64,000 nt of DNA from Tamarix chinensis (Eukaryota > Streptophyta > Magnoliopsida > Caryophyllales > Tamaricaceae), in assembly GCA_030549775.1 (NCBI GenBank), contig CM060173.1, positions 42,252,110 to 42,316,109 on the forward strand, read 5' to 3'. Positions 1-9,935 of this stretch are shown here, one piece after another. The translations under genes were made by a program, and so were the position numbers. The notes beneath the pieces were generated by a model that saw only the letters and a list, made by a program, of their open reading frames with translations, did no database searches and was not told where the DNA came from. Every line of letters starts with the position of its first letter. Positions within the stretch are counted from its first letter, which is position 1.

Positions 1-439
1 TAACTTTTGAGTGCTCATCAATTACATATTTGATTATCTACTCCTTATAATTAATTCTTAATAACTCACTTTCATATTCATCACTTGTTGAGATATTTTT
101 CAAAAGTGTTTGTGCTCACTCTACTTATAATGTATTCTCTAATTTTAAAATATGGTCTTTGTAGCTAGATTATACTCATAAAGTTTTCTTTTAAATTTCT
201 ATTTGTATCAATTGTGATATATTTTGTAATCAACCACAATTTTCTTTCGAAATCATGAGGTTGTGTGGCACCTACCATTTCAGAGATAAGCTATTGGATA
301 AGTATATTACAATTGATTTTCAATAGATCATAATATAAGATCCTAGAAGGTTATTGAGATTATAGGCTCATAAATTAAGAGATGAGTTATCATTAACAAA
401 TTACATAGGAGGTTCAATATCTAAAAGGTAAACCCATTT
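1..439. other. Unassigned AT-rich sequence
   Basis: No coding frame, RNA gene or repeat boundary is recognised here. By position it should lie in the family C LTR that continues to the right, since the matching part of C1 places the C0 start roughly 500 bp before the window. However, I could not align this stretch with C1, so it may be a diverged part or a separate insertion. Confidence 0.4.
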
Positions 440-2117
440 GATAGTGGATGTAGAAATTATATTCTCAAACCACTATATATTGTGTGTTGAAATTTTAATT
501 TTTCATTACCATAATAAATAACCCTATTCACCCCCTCTAAAGTAATTTCAAAAGCCTTCCTCCATTTTTCCACCATTTTTGGAATCTCGACTTTCTTAAA
601 TTTCAAGATGATAATCTATCCTTCAAACCTTGATCATTTCTTCTCTTATTCTCTTCATTTTTTTTCCACCATGTTCTCTCTTTTTTCTCATCTCCATTCC
701 ATGGGATTCCTCTTTCAGTTCCTAAATTGCTAAAGCTTGGTTCCCTTTGAAGTTTAAGATCAGATTTTGTCTTCTTTTCCTCTTTCATTCTATCTACTTT
801 GATTTAATTTTGGTGTGTTAAATATCTATAATCTTCTTAATTTTTCTATGGTTCCTTAAAGATTTAGGTAGACTTTGGTTTGAACTATAATTTTTTTTCT
901 TTTTTTTTCTATTTAAAAGCTTAGATTGCAGGTAAGATCTTGTTATGGGATATAAGCACAATCAATTACGTGTAATGATATTTTTTTTTCATGTTTTGGT
1001 TGTGGGTAATTTTCATCAATTTGTATTTATTTGATTCCTTGATAATTTTTTTAAGTTGATGATATCATGATAATCATGGTAACTTGTAGATTAAAGTTTT
1101 TGACCCTAAGCATGATTTAAAAGTGATTTAAGTTTGGGTTGATTTAGAGGTTTAGGAATCTATGGTTTTTATTTATTTTTTATTCAAATTGATCAGGATA
1201 TATTATACATATAATGTTATAGGTGATCTTTGATGTTTATCTTGTTTAAATCCGAGCATGTTTGGTATGATTTCTAGTTTAAAGAAGTTATAAATAATTT
1301 TGGGGTTTTTGACCCTATATAGGTTTTATGAAATTAATTTTACCATGTTATAGGTTTCAATTTGTCAATAATCTTTCATATATAACATGTCGTGGTCTAA
1401 GAATAGTTTGCAAGCTAAATTTGTTGAAGAGTTTTGAAATCTGAAATATATTCTTCATACATTTTTTTTCTTTGTTTTATTCAAAGTATCCTTGCCTAAT
1501 GATTCCCTACAAACAATAAGTAAGGTTTAATCTTTGATTAACATTGTTTTTCATATATTTTATCATAAAAATAAAATATTTACCCATAAAAGGCTTTTAA
1601 CATGATTTACGGTTAAAGGTTAGCCATAACTTTTAACTATTCATCATTGACACTCATGGATAGCAATTGAGTATAAATAGTAAATCTTGGGTCCAAGTAA
1701 TAAAATAATTTAGGTTTTTATTTATAAGCCCTTCAATATAAAATGACATTTTTCATCAGCCAATAAATATTGATTTCTTATGAATAGTATTTTAAAAAAA
1801 AATGTGAGAGACCTTATTTTGACTTAGGCTATTTAAATCTACAATTTTCAATAATTTTAATCCTAAAGGTAAAAAAGTGATTTTTGGTTTTTTTGTGTGC
1901 TAGTTTTGTGGTATTTGAAACTATGGAATGGGATTTAGGTAACTAAGGTATGTTATGGTCATTGATTAACTAATTACTTAATTAATGGTTTAGGTGGGAA
2001 TCAAGGGCTTTATTGACCAAAATTTAACTTTCAACTAGTTTTCTAGAATCTTACTTTGTAAAAGATGCACAAATTTTACTTGCTAAAAATGATTTCTCAT
2101 AGATTCTTATAACATCT
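440..2117 (+). mobile_element. Family C LTR (C0), first piece
   Basis: About 560-900 aligns by eye with the pyrimidine-rich, promoter-like part of C1 near 19100-19330 (shared order: TTCCACC, GAAGCTT, TTCCTCTTTAATT, CTTTGATTTA). About 1310-1380 aligns with 24790-24860, and 1640-2110 with 28600-29100 of C1. It is cut at 2117 by A1, which duplicates CATCT, and resumes at 17104. No coding capacity is seen. The + orientation is inferred from the gag-pol remnant downstream of the last C0 piece. Confidence 0.6.
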
Positions 2118-2265
2118 TGTAATTTTGAAATTCATAAAAAGGAAAAATATTGTGTTTCACTGATTTTGAATGATGTTTGATCATGATTTAGAAATATATA
2201 GTAATACTCCAAAACTTTATTTTAGGATTTAATTATACGTATCATTTCTAATAAAATATTATTAT

Positions 2266-2439
2266 TATTATTATTATTATGGTACTAAAAGAAGAAAAAT
2301 GATGTAGGGACATAATTGGCAGATACAAATTTTATTTACTAATCTAAGATAAATTATAAATGAATCATAATAATTTCTAAATAAAAAAATTATTTTATTA
2401 TTATTGTTATTGTTATTGTTATTGTTATTGTTATTGTTA

Positions 2440-2492
<53 letters not shown>
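2266..2492. repeat. ATT and TTATTG microsatellites
   Basis: A short (ATT)n run lies near 2266-2280. A larger one at about 2394-2492 changes from TTATTG hexamers to pure ATT triplets. A minus-strand frame across it encodes mainly asparagine and is an artefact. Similar ATT tracts occur in other B LTRs. Confidence 0.9.
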
Positions 2493-2930
2493 TTTTTTAT
2501 TTTTATTATTATAAAATTTTATTATTCCTAAAACGCCAACAAAAATCCAAAACACCCTACCACCCTATTTTCCTTTTTTTCTTCCCTCATTTCTCTTTCT
2601 TTTCTTTCTTCTTTTCTCCCTTTTCTTTTTTTCCTTTCTTCCCCCTCCTTCGGCCAGCTAAGCTATGTCCAGCAGCAACCTGACTCCCCCTCCCCTCTCT
2701 CCCTCCTCCTTTGCCCATTTGGCTCTATAGGTCATGTAGTAGGCATAACACTGCATGGTACCCCCTCTCTCATCTAACCCTCTAGCCCCTCACCTACTCC
2801 TCCTGCCTTATGAACCTACCCCTGTCCCCCCTACTGCATAGCTGCTCCGGCCTGCACGTTTGTCAATAACCACGAACCCTCCTCCCCTAGTCTTCTTCCC
2901 TCTCCTGTCCACTTCCCCAACCCCTAAAGC

Positions 2931-2938
2931 TATAAATA
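2931..2938 (+). promoter_or_regulatory. TATA box of LTR B0
   Basis: TATAAATA sits at the end of a long C/T-rich block (about 2570-2930) and is followed by a C-rich leader-like region. B3 (41077) and B3' (49468) have TATAAATA in the same context, which supports it as the promoter of family B LTRs. The transcription start is not known. Confidence 0.6.
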
Positions 2939-3712
2939 CCCCTCCCCACTCCCTCTTCTCCTCTCTTTTTCTTTGCCAATCCACTCCCCCAACCCTTACT
3001 TGCACCACCCAAACAATCGCTGCTACCGACACCACTAGGCCATGCAGTCGTCACTATACCCTCCCTTCCTCTTCCTTGTAGCCAAATAACCACTCCCATT
3101 CCCTTCCTTCTCATTCTTCTCCTCTCCCCACCTATGCAAAGTGGACACCTCAATCTACCCTTTTGCACCTCTTTCCGCCACTTGCATCGGCACCACAACA
3201 ACTACCACCACCCATCCTACCTTCCTTCCTTCCTACCTAGAAAACCCTCCCCTCCTGTACCACACCACCACTTCCCTCTTTCTCCACTATCCTTTCTTCT
3301 CTTTTCTCTTCTCTCCCTCTCGCTAATCGTCGTTGCCACCATTGTGTCTCTACGGTGAGGCCGCCACCTAGGAAACCCTACCTCCCCTCTATCTTTCTAA
3401 CCCCAAAACTCCTCCTTTACATCTCCTCCACCACCACCGCTGCACTGCCACTGCCGTCCCCCTCACCTAATGTTCCTTTTTTTGTGCCCTTCTCCCTCCT
3501 ACTTACTTTGTATATTTTATTTTAATAATTTTTTTATTATTAACACTATTATTATTTTATTATTATTATTTGATTAAGAAAATGAAGAAAAAGGAAAAAA
3601 GAAGTAGGAAGAAGGTGAAATGACTAGTGATGCTCTCTTTATAGGTTTTGAGCAAGCCCTTCCCCTTTACATCCATAGCAAGATTCACGCTTAAAGCCCG
3701 GAGTCCAACTAG

Positions 3713-3718
3713 GTAAGG
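3713..3718 (+). promoter_or_regulatory. Donor-like splice motif in LTR B0
   Basis: AGGTAAGGAT follows a CCCGGAGTCCAACT segment, equivalent to CCAAGACCGGTGTCATTTT before the same motif in B3. Conservation at the same relative place in B0, B2, B3 and B4 suggests a 5' splice site in transcripts that start in the LTR. Splicing itself is inference. Confidence 0.4.
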
Positions 3719-4161
3719 ATATGGTTACGGCTTGGATTAGTTATAAACCTTATACGCATCGGTGTATTGGTATGTTATATGTGAATATATGTGAATGTCA
3801 ACTAAGTATGTGCGTAGTGTAGTGATGAGTTCATATTTTGACACATTTTATACCCTTATAATCTTAGTTTTTGGTAGTTTATTTAACTAATATAAGGGAA
3901 TAATTATTTTTTTTATGCTGAAGTGATAAAATTTGCATAAATATTATTCTTTGAGCTAAAATGATATAAACTAAGTAAATTTAGAATAAAATATTATTTA
4001 TTAACAATTATTGAATTTTATTTTGCAGGTATTATTATTTTTAAATAAAAGAAAAAAAAAGTGGACGTTTGGACCAACGGCCAAAGGCCGAAGGCCCAAA
4101 CGCCACAAAAAACAAAAAAACAACGAAACCAAGAACGCAGCGCACGGGACGATGAAGAAAA

Positions 4162-4180
4162 GTCAGCCGTAAGGGCTGAC
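4162..4180. promoter_or_regulatory. Perfect hairpin upstream of the LTR TATA box
   Basis: GTCAGCC, spacer GTAAG, GGCTGAC forms a perfect 7-bp stem 19 bp upstream of TATAAAAA. The same hairpin occurs in the 3' LTR. It may be a protein-binding site or an RNA structure; its function is unknown. Confidence 0.5.
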
Positions 4181-4199
4181 GTGGAAAGACAACAAAAAT

Positions 4200-4207
4200 T
4201 ATAAAAA
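4200..4207 (+). promoter_or_regulatory. TATA box of the 5' LTR
   Basis: TATAAAAA precedes a GC-rich stretch that would form the start of the transcript (from about 4230). The copy in the 3' LTR is at 10315-10322. Nothing better placed was seen in the LTR. Confidence 0.55.
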
Positions 4208-4262
4208 GCACAAGCGTCAGCAGGTCGAAGAGGAGAGCCGCGGAGCTAGAGAGTGGGCGGTC

Positions 4263-4336
4263 GAGAGCCTTCACAGGCTCGGAAGTGTGCGGCAGAGAAG
4301 GGCGCGTCTGGAGGAGAGCCTTCACAGGCTCGGAAG
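4263..4336. repeat. Duplicated hairpin unit in the LTR leader
   Basis: GAGAGCCTTCACAGGCTCGG occurs twice, 51 bp apart. Each copy contains the perfect hairpin GAGCCT-TCAC-AGGCTC (4265-4280 and 4316-4331). Both copies are kept in the 3' LTR from about 10379. The position just after the TATA box makes it part of the likely RNA leader. Confidence 0.8.
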
Positions 4337-4819
4337 ACGCAGGGACACGCACGCAGAACAGCCAGGAGGGTGGCACGGAGTTCGAGGTAGCGGCAGCACA
4401 GCGACGCACGGAGCGAACGTCAGCCGAAGAAAGAGGAAAAAGAAAAAGAAATTGTACACAGAAATTGAGGTGCCGAGAGAGAAGAAAAATTAGAGGAAGA
4501 TTTTAAAACCGGTAGAATTTATTACAGATAAAATTAATTTTTATCTGAATAAATTCTTGATCTTTTATCAAAAATTAATTCTGGTTATTTCTTTCTCTTA
4601 TTTTTAATTTATATTTTAGATATATATTTCTATGTAATTAATTCTTTAATTATGAGCGGCTGATTATTTATTGTTAGGGAATGAATTGAAACCCTGGATT
4701 AGAATTTGAATTATAATTTTATTTTCTTTGTTTCGTGAGAATGTTTCTTGACTCTATATTAATTGCTATTGTTTATATGTATAATTCTGTCAAGTATAGT
4801 TTATGTGGTGCATGCCTTG

Positions 4820-5712
4820 ATACGGACCGCACTTCATCAACTACTCCTCTCCTTTTACTTTTTGATAATCGAACCCTGTTGTCTCCTAACTCATATAATT
4901 CCACGTTCTCCATCTTCAGGGTATGTTGGGATCCGAAGCCAGATTGAGGAGTGGAGGCAACGAGCGGGGGCGGAAGCACTTTTGAACTGTGTTTTTGTAA
5001 TTAATTAAGCTTGAATGTGTAACATGTGTAATCATGGGTGGAACGTTATTATTTTTGTAGGGTGTGTGTGTTTAGTGGCCGATGATGATTTTACCCTGAT
5101 TTTTGGAAATCCCATTGATAGTCTCGGGTTAGGCGGAGTTGGTTATCAATGGCCGCCCCCGAGCCTAAATGAGTATGGGTAAACTTAGTCTTGTTTCCCT
5201 ATTTGCATTGGATTCAGGATCGGTATTATCCCGTTATAATCGCCTCTTGAATCTAATGAAAATAGGATCCTATTTAATCCTTCTTCCTTCTTCGGGGAGC
5301 GCCGATCGCCTTTCTTTTGTTCCCCTCTTGGTGGCTCGACCCCGTTTCTCTTTTTGCCCTGTTGATGACCGTTGCAGGTCACCATCGACGCACGTCCACC
5401 TTGCCTGCCCCGGATCTTGTCCCTGACACCAAATTTGAGGCCCTAGGTCAACTGTTTTCTCATCTTGCCCTCTCCCCCTTCCTTTTGGTGCTCGATTCCC
5501 GTCATATATATCGGGCGGGGGTTTGCTTGTAAAGGTTGAAGGTTTTGGAATGAAATTTCTCGGGTTTTTCCCACTAGTTTGCACACAAATCCGTTGAAGT
5601 ATCAACGTCTGATTCGGAGATTACTCCGGTTCAGCGGGAAACAAGTACGTTCCCGACCCCCCGTTTAACGGATCGAGTACGATCCGGCTAGTCGGGTTCG
5701 TATTATGCCTTG
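4820..5712. other. 893-bp block present only in the 5' LTR
   Basis: ATGCCTTG occurs at 4812-4819 and again at 5705-5712. The 3' LTR has it once (10927-10934), with the left flank of the first copy and the right flank of the second. Either the 3' LTR lost 893 bp between 8-bp direct repeats, or about 884 bp inserted in the 5' LTR. The block differs in composition from the surrounding LTR (several GC-rich patches). Its ends are weakly inverted (ATACGGACC at the start, reverse complement of the end ATACGAACC). Confidence 0.75.
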
Positions 5713-6473
5713 TTCTGGTACCTCATAAGTGACAGTATGTAGGATTAATTGCTTGCTAGGTGGCCATCTAAATATACTAGAATTTATATGTATAAATTGC
5801 AGCTAGGTTAGATAACAATTCACCTAATCGTTTTGTGATTCTAACCGAAGTGGTAAAACTTTTCGATACGTGTGGGTCAAGGAAAGGAAATACAGCTAGA
5901 CATGCTTTTTGTACTAGTTTGGGTACTTAGATTGACAGCCTTCCACTTACACTTAATGCATTAAATCTAGTTAAATATAGGAGCCGCTTGTTGCTGCTAT
6001 ACTGCTAGTATTTAATAGGGTTAATATTGGCGCTTTGTCGTATTAATTAATTAAGGGAAGTAATATAAGGTGTATAGACCTGCTTTTGGTGTGCAACTTG
6101 GTCGATCTCTTTCTCACGATTAAAAGATGACTTAGAAATAAATATTATATTACAACCTAATCTAGTGGTGGATTTTTATTTCCCTAACATATTTCTCATA
6201 TCTGTGGTTTCCTATCATTTTCATTATTATCGTTATTAGCTTACTTTATTTTATTTACTCCTTATTAATTTTTAACCCCCATTAGTATTTTTCTTATTTA
6301 TTTATTCTTTGTTATTTAGGATTTTTTATTTTTAGTTTGAGTTTTATTTCCAAGCTAGTTAATTAGAGGTGAGCCCTCTCAATCCCCCGCCTAGAACGAT
6401 ACCCTATTTACCAGTGCTACAATTGACAATAAGAGGGTTTAAATTGCATTCCGGCTACGGTCACACCAATTTT

Positions 6474-6491
6474 TGGCGCCGTTGCCGGGGA
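6474..6491 (+). promoter_or_regulatory. Primer-binding site, tRNA-Asp type
   Basis: TGGCGCCGTTGCCGGGGA is complementary to the 3' end of plant tRNA-Asp (ending CGGCAACGGCGCCA). It lies 5 bp after the 5' LTR end, the standard place for the minus-strand primer. This PBS type is known from Athila and some related plant Ty3/gypsy elements. Confidence 0.85.
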
Positions 6492-6642
6492 TTGGTAACT
6501 TCACTTTTATTTTGCTAGTATTTTTAGTGTGTTTTCATTTTTAGTGTTTTTGTATTTTTTCTTTTAGTTTGTTTTAGATTTTCTTAGGATTTTTGGTGTG
6601 TTTTGTTATTAACCTTTTCCTTTGAAGTGTTAGTATTTTCAG

Positions 6643-7947
6643 GTGGCTATGAGAGGATCCTTTGGTTATGGACAACTTTGCTCGAATCTTAACGCAAGAG
6701 TAAATGAGGTAAGTATGAGTAGTCTTGATGATAGACTTCACCTATTCTCCACTCTTGTTTTGCAGGCAGCTGAAGCTACTGGAATTATGAATACAAGTGG
6801 AGTGTGTCATACACAAGGAAATCCATATGCTTACCATGAACAAGCTATGAGAGGAGGAGGATGGACACAATCTGGTGCTCAATCTTTCAATGGTTTCCAA
6901 GGACAAGATCCCTATACAAGCACATACTATTTGGGAATGAGGCATCAACCCACCTTTGGATGGGAGATGAATGATCAGTATCAAGTGCCATATCAAAACC
7001 CTTACACGCATGAATATGAAGCTTCAAAATATTATCAATATCCTCAACAAGAATCTTCTCCAGTTTCGGAACCCTCAAGTTCAGAAAAAATGGATAAGCT
7101 TCTTGAAGAACTGATAAATGATCAAAAACAGTTGGCAAACAGCCTAAATCAATTGATGCAAAGTCAAATTAGACAAAATGAAAGGGTGTCAGTGATAGAG
7201 GAGAAAATGGGTGATATGGTCAACCTGATGAATCAATCACAAGCACAAGAAGAGCTCTCTAGTACTTCAATTCCAAATTCAAGTGAGAGTTATGAGTATG
7301 ATGATGCCATATCCGAATGTAAGGATGAGCTAGTTGAGGAGGTTCCCATAGAGAACATTGAAAAGCAAGATCAAGTGGAAGAAGAGCTTGTAAAAGTAGA
7401 AGAAGAATCTCATCAAAATGAGGATCAAGTGAACAAAGAGAAGTATATGGATGACAGGACTATCACTTTCACCTACCATATACCATCTTTGAACATTTAT
7501 TCCCCACTTTTGCTTGGAGATGACCATGAGACACAAGGTAAGACTTTGAACCACTTTGATTTTATTTATGCTAACCACACTCCTTGTTTTTCCTCTTGTA
7601 GCAGGTTATATGGATCCAAGAGTGAAGAGAGTAATCAAATCATCTTGGATACATTTAATAAGAAGCGTGATACTCTAAAGGAGAGGTTATGTTGGAAGGA
7701 TGTGTTTAAAGATTTTAAGATGGGAAAATATGTTCCTTCGATAGAGAGATTACCGTACATGGACATTGGGCAAAACATTCTCTCTTTACACACCTGTTTA
7801 AACTCCATGCTAGGTAAGTTACATTCTTGCTGGATCAAATCTTTCATTAAATCTAATATTTTGTCTTTTTCTTCCTTGCAAGATAAAGATGATCATCACG
7901 AGGAAGGATTTGGTGAAGCAGCTCTCAAGTGGACGTTTCCACCTTGA
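6643..7947 (+). CDS. 434-residue ORF of unknown function in the nonautonomous element
   Basis: This is the only long frame of the element, starting about 170 bp after the 5' LTR. I recognise no catalytic domain: no zinc knuckle, protease, RT or integrase motif. Residues about 45-150 are rich in Gly, Tyr and Gln. About 147-205 looks like a coiled coil (KMDKLLEELINDQ through VIEEKMGDMVNLM). About 205-270 is very acidic (Glu/Asp). The C-terminal part (about 330-434) is more ordinary. Gag-like assembly or RNA binding is possible because of position and the coiled coil, but this is inference. Three short stretches with GTAAG starts and T-rich, AG ends lie inside the frame (6709-6765, 7538-7601 or 7604, 7814-7882), so the real product may be spliced. 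The start is the first ATG of the frame; no translation signal decides it. Confidence 0.6.
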   Translation: MAMRGSFGYGQLCSNLNARVNEVSMSSLDDRLHLFSTLVLQAAEATGIMNTSGVCHTQGNPYAYHEQAMRGGGWTQSGAQSFNGFQGQDPYTSTYYLGMRHQPTFGWEMNDQYQVPYQNPYTHEYEASKYYQYPQQESSPVSEPSSSEKMDKLLEELINDQKQLANSLNQLMQSQIRQNERVSVIEEKMGDMVNLMNQSQAQEELSSTSIPNSSESYEYDDAISECKDELVEEVPIENIEKQDQVEEELVKVEEESHQNEDQVNKEKYMDDRTITFTYHIPSLNIYSPLLLGDDHETQGKTLNHFDFIYANHTPCFSSCSRLYGSKSEESNQIILDTFNKKRDTLKERLCWKDVFKDFKMGKYVPSIERLPYMDIGQNILSLHTCLNSMLGKLHSCWIKSFIKSNILSFSSLQDKDDHHEEGFGEAALKWTFPP

Positions 7948-7997
7948 ATGAGTAAACCGAGATCATGTCAGGCTGAAGACATAAAAACAAGCGCTAC

Positions 7998-8013
7998 TTG
8001 GGAGGCAACCCAA
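7998..8013. promoter_or_regulatory. TTGGG-AGGCAA-CCCAA hairpin after the ORF
   Basis: A perfect 5-bp stem (7998-8002 with 8009-8013) inside GCGCTACTTGGGAGGCAACC, about 50 bp after the ORF stop. I recall very similar CTTGGGAGGCAACCCA motifs from plant Ty3/gypsy elements of the Tat/Athila type, but cannot check this here. It may act in RNA stability, packaging or processing. Confidence 0.5.
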
Positions 8014-8106
8014 TGTCATAAGGGAGTTTTCTATCCTTTATTTATTTATTTATTTATTTTATTTTCTCCATACATTAAATTTCATGTTTCCTTAGTTGTT
8101 TACACA

Positions 8107-8139
8107 TTGAGGACAATGTGTGATTTAAGTGTGGGGGTG
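8107..8139 (+). promoter_or_regulatory. Internal polypurine-tract-like motif
   Basis: TTGAGGACAATGTG followed by AAGTGTGGGGGTG. It closely resembles the motif directly before the 3' LTR (9902-9935) but lies 1.8 kb upstream. It could be a second plus-strand priming site or the scar of a deletion or duplication that joined two element ends. Confidence 0.5.
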
Positions 8140-9901
8140 CGTGTGTTTTATGTATATGAAAAAAAAATTTTGAAAAAAAAAATTTGTTTAGATTTTGATT
8201 AGAGTGTTTAGTGTTTTTAGAGTCGTAGGAACCCTTAATTAGTCAATGAGGAATATATTTTTGAAATATAACGAAAAGATGATCATGAAATTGAGATAAA
8301 GTAAGTGGAGATTTTTTGTATTAATTTTGATATAGGGAACACATATCTATGTGCCTAAATGTGAATGGAGAAAGAACATGTATGATTTTCTAACCACCGA
8401 CATGGCATGTTGAGATTCTTCACATTCCTCAGTGAGTTTTTTGAACCATATGTACCTTCTTTTTGTGAGCGAATTTACCCAAAATCATCTACTATTTCTT
8501 GGCTTCAAAATTTTCTTTGTAAACCTCATATATGTTTAATTGCTTTGATCAAATTATTTGCCATAGCTCTTGTAATGGACTATAGAGATTACTAGAACTT
8601 ACTCTTGTGCTATTCGAAGCTTATAGTCAAAACATGCTCTGATTGAGAAAATGATAAAGGCAGCTTAGGAATTTTCCATCACTTGACCAAATAGCTTAAC
8701 CTGATTTGTGTATCCATGATATATATCTCATAGAAACCATTTTGAGCCTATACACGGAACATATATATATTTTTTTCTTCATTACCCACATTGAATAACT
8801 TTCGGGCTTTAATCTCCTTACCTTTGCTTAAAGCTAGTGGAAGGAAATCAAATCGTTATGGATATAAAGAGTTATTGTGTATGTGTGTGTGTGAAAGAAA
8901 TATATGTATTTATGCTAAGAAAGGGGATTGGTTATGTTTGGTGGAGGAAAAAAAATTTCAAAAGAAAAAATGATTAAAAAAAAAGAATGCAAAGAAAAAA
9001 ATGAAGAAAAATGTTAGGATATAAGGAAGAGAGGGAGTTGTGGAGATGATGCTGAGAAAGTTCTATTCATGTTACATTTTATTGTGAAGGTGGAGAGGTG
9101 TATCATTAATCATTGATGTGGATTTAAGCTTATATTTCATCTACTTATTAGATTCCACTAGCTCTTGATCTTTTTAACACCACACTTCTAAAATACTCCA
9201 TATCCTTCTTTACCTTAAATCCCGTTACAACCAATAGGTAAGTCCTATTTTATTCTTGAGATGAGCAGCCTTTGATCTGTTGGAGATTAGTCACAAGAGT
9301 TAAGCATATGGTTCGGTCCATTTGGCAAATATTTGGTATCTTTCATGAGGTTTTATCCACAAGAACATGAGCCTTCTTTGTTTATATATGTGAGTCGTTT
9401 GTTATTTTTATCATCTTAGCTCACATACATGAGTGTTTTTATACATTTGTAGCCATTAATCTAAGAGAAAAAAAATAGAGGGTATCCATAGTGAGGATGA
9501 ATCTTGATGTGACTAAGGCATGGTAGATTTTCATCCATAATATTGATCTGTTCATACCTGTCATGTTTATGTGTGAACCATATGTTGAAATTGATTCTTT
9601 AAATCTCCCAATGCTGAATCTTGATTGATTACTAATCTCGACGTTTGAAAGTAAAAGATTCTGGAGAAAAAAATGGATAACGGTGTTAAGTGTGTTTTTA
9701 TTTTTATAATTTTTTATTTTAGTTTTTTTTTTATGTGTGTGATTTTGTGGGTATATCATCTGCGAAACCCTCACGAGACCTTACTCGTCCTCGATGGGTG
9801 ACCTAGGGGTTTAAAGGGCTTGTTGCATATGCTAAGTGTAATCGTGAGACCTACGAAAGTGACTAGTTAATTTAATTTTATTTGTTTAGAGTAATAAATT
9901 G

Positions 9902-9935
9902 CTTGAGGACAAGCAAGAAGCTACGTGTGGGGGTG
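9902..9935 (+). promoter_or_regulatory. Polypurine tract before the 3' LTR
   Basis: CTTGAGGACAAGCAAGAAGC, then GTGTGGGGGTG ending exactly at the LTR start (9936). The position and the G-rich run fit the plus-strand priming site of the element. Confidence 0.7.

Larger units (their letters stand above)
3823..6468 (+). repeat. 5' LTR of the nonautonomous element (2646 bp)
   Basis: Begins TGATGAGTTC and ends CGGTCACACCA. It is 948 bp longer than the 3' LTR because of an extra block at about 4820-5712 and a shorter one of about 55 bp near 6293-6350. An unusual GC-rich patch (about 4058-4500) contains the probable promoter and several hairpins. Ordinary AT-rich sequence follows. Confidence 0.92.
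7948..9935 (+). other. Noncoding 3' internal region of the nonautonomous element
   Basis: About 2 kb from the ORF stop to the 3' LTR without a convincing coding frame; small frames here are low-complexity. It holds a conserved-looking hairpin (7998-8013) and two copies of a GAGGACAA...GTGTGGGGG motif, one near the start and one at the end. In an autonomous relative this place might hold pol or regulatory sequence; neither is visible. Confidence 0.7.

Noticed and set aside
2277..2555. Minus-strand frame rich in asparagine
   Set aside because: It is a translation of the (ATT)n microsatellite; no start context, homology or other coding sign.
4041..4409. 122-codon minus frame, repeated at 10153-10524
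   Set aside because: It is antisense to the GC-rich LTR leader of the nonautonomous element, and the repeat is only the second LTR. No known domain.
7948..8202. 84-codon frame directly after the 434-codon ORF
   Set aside because: It contains a TTTA repeat translation and the internal purine-tract motif; no domain and no sign of selection.
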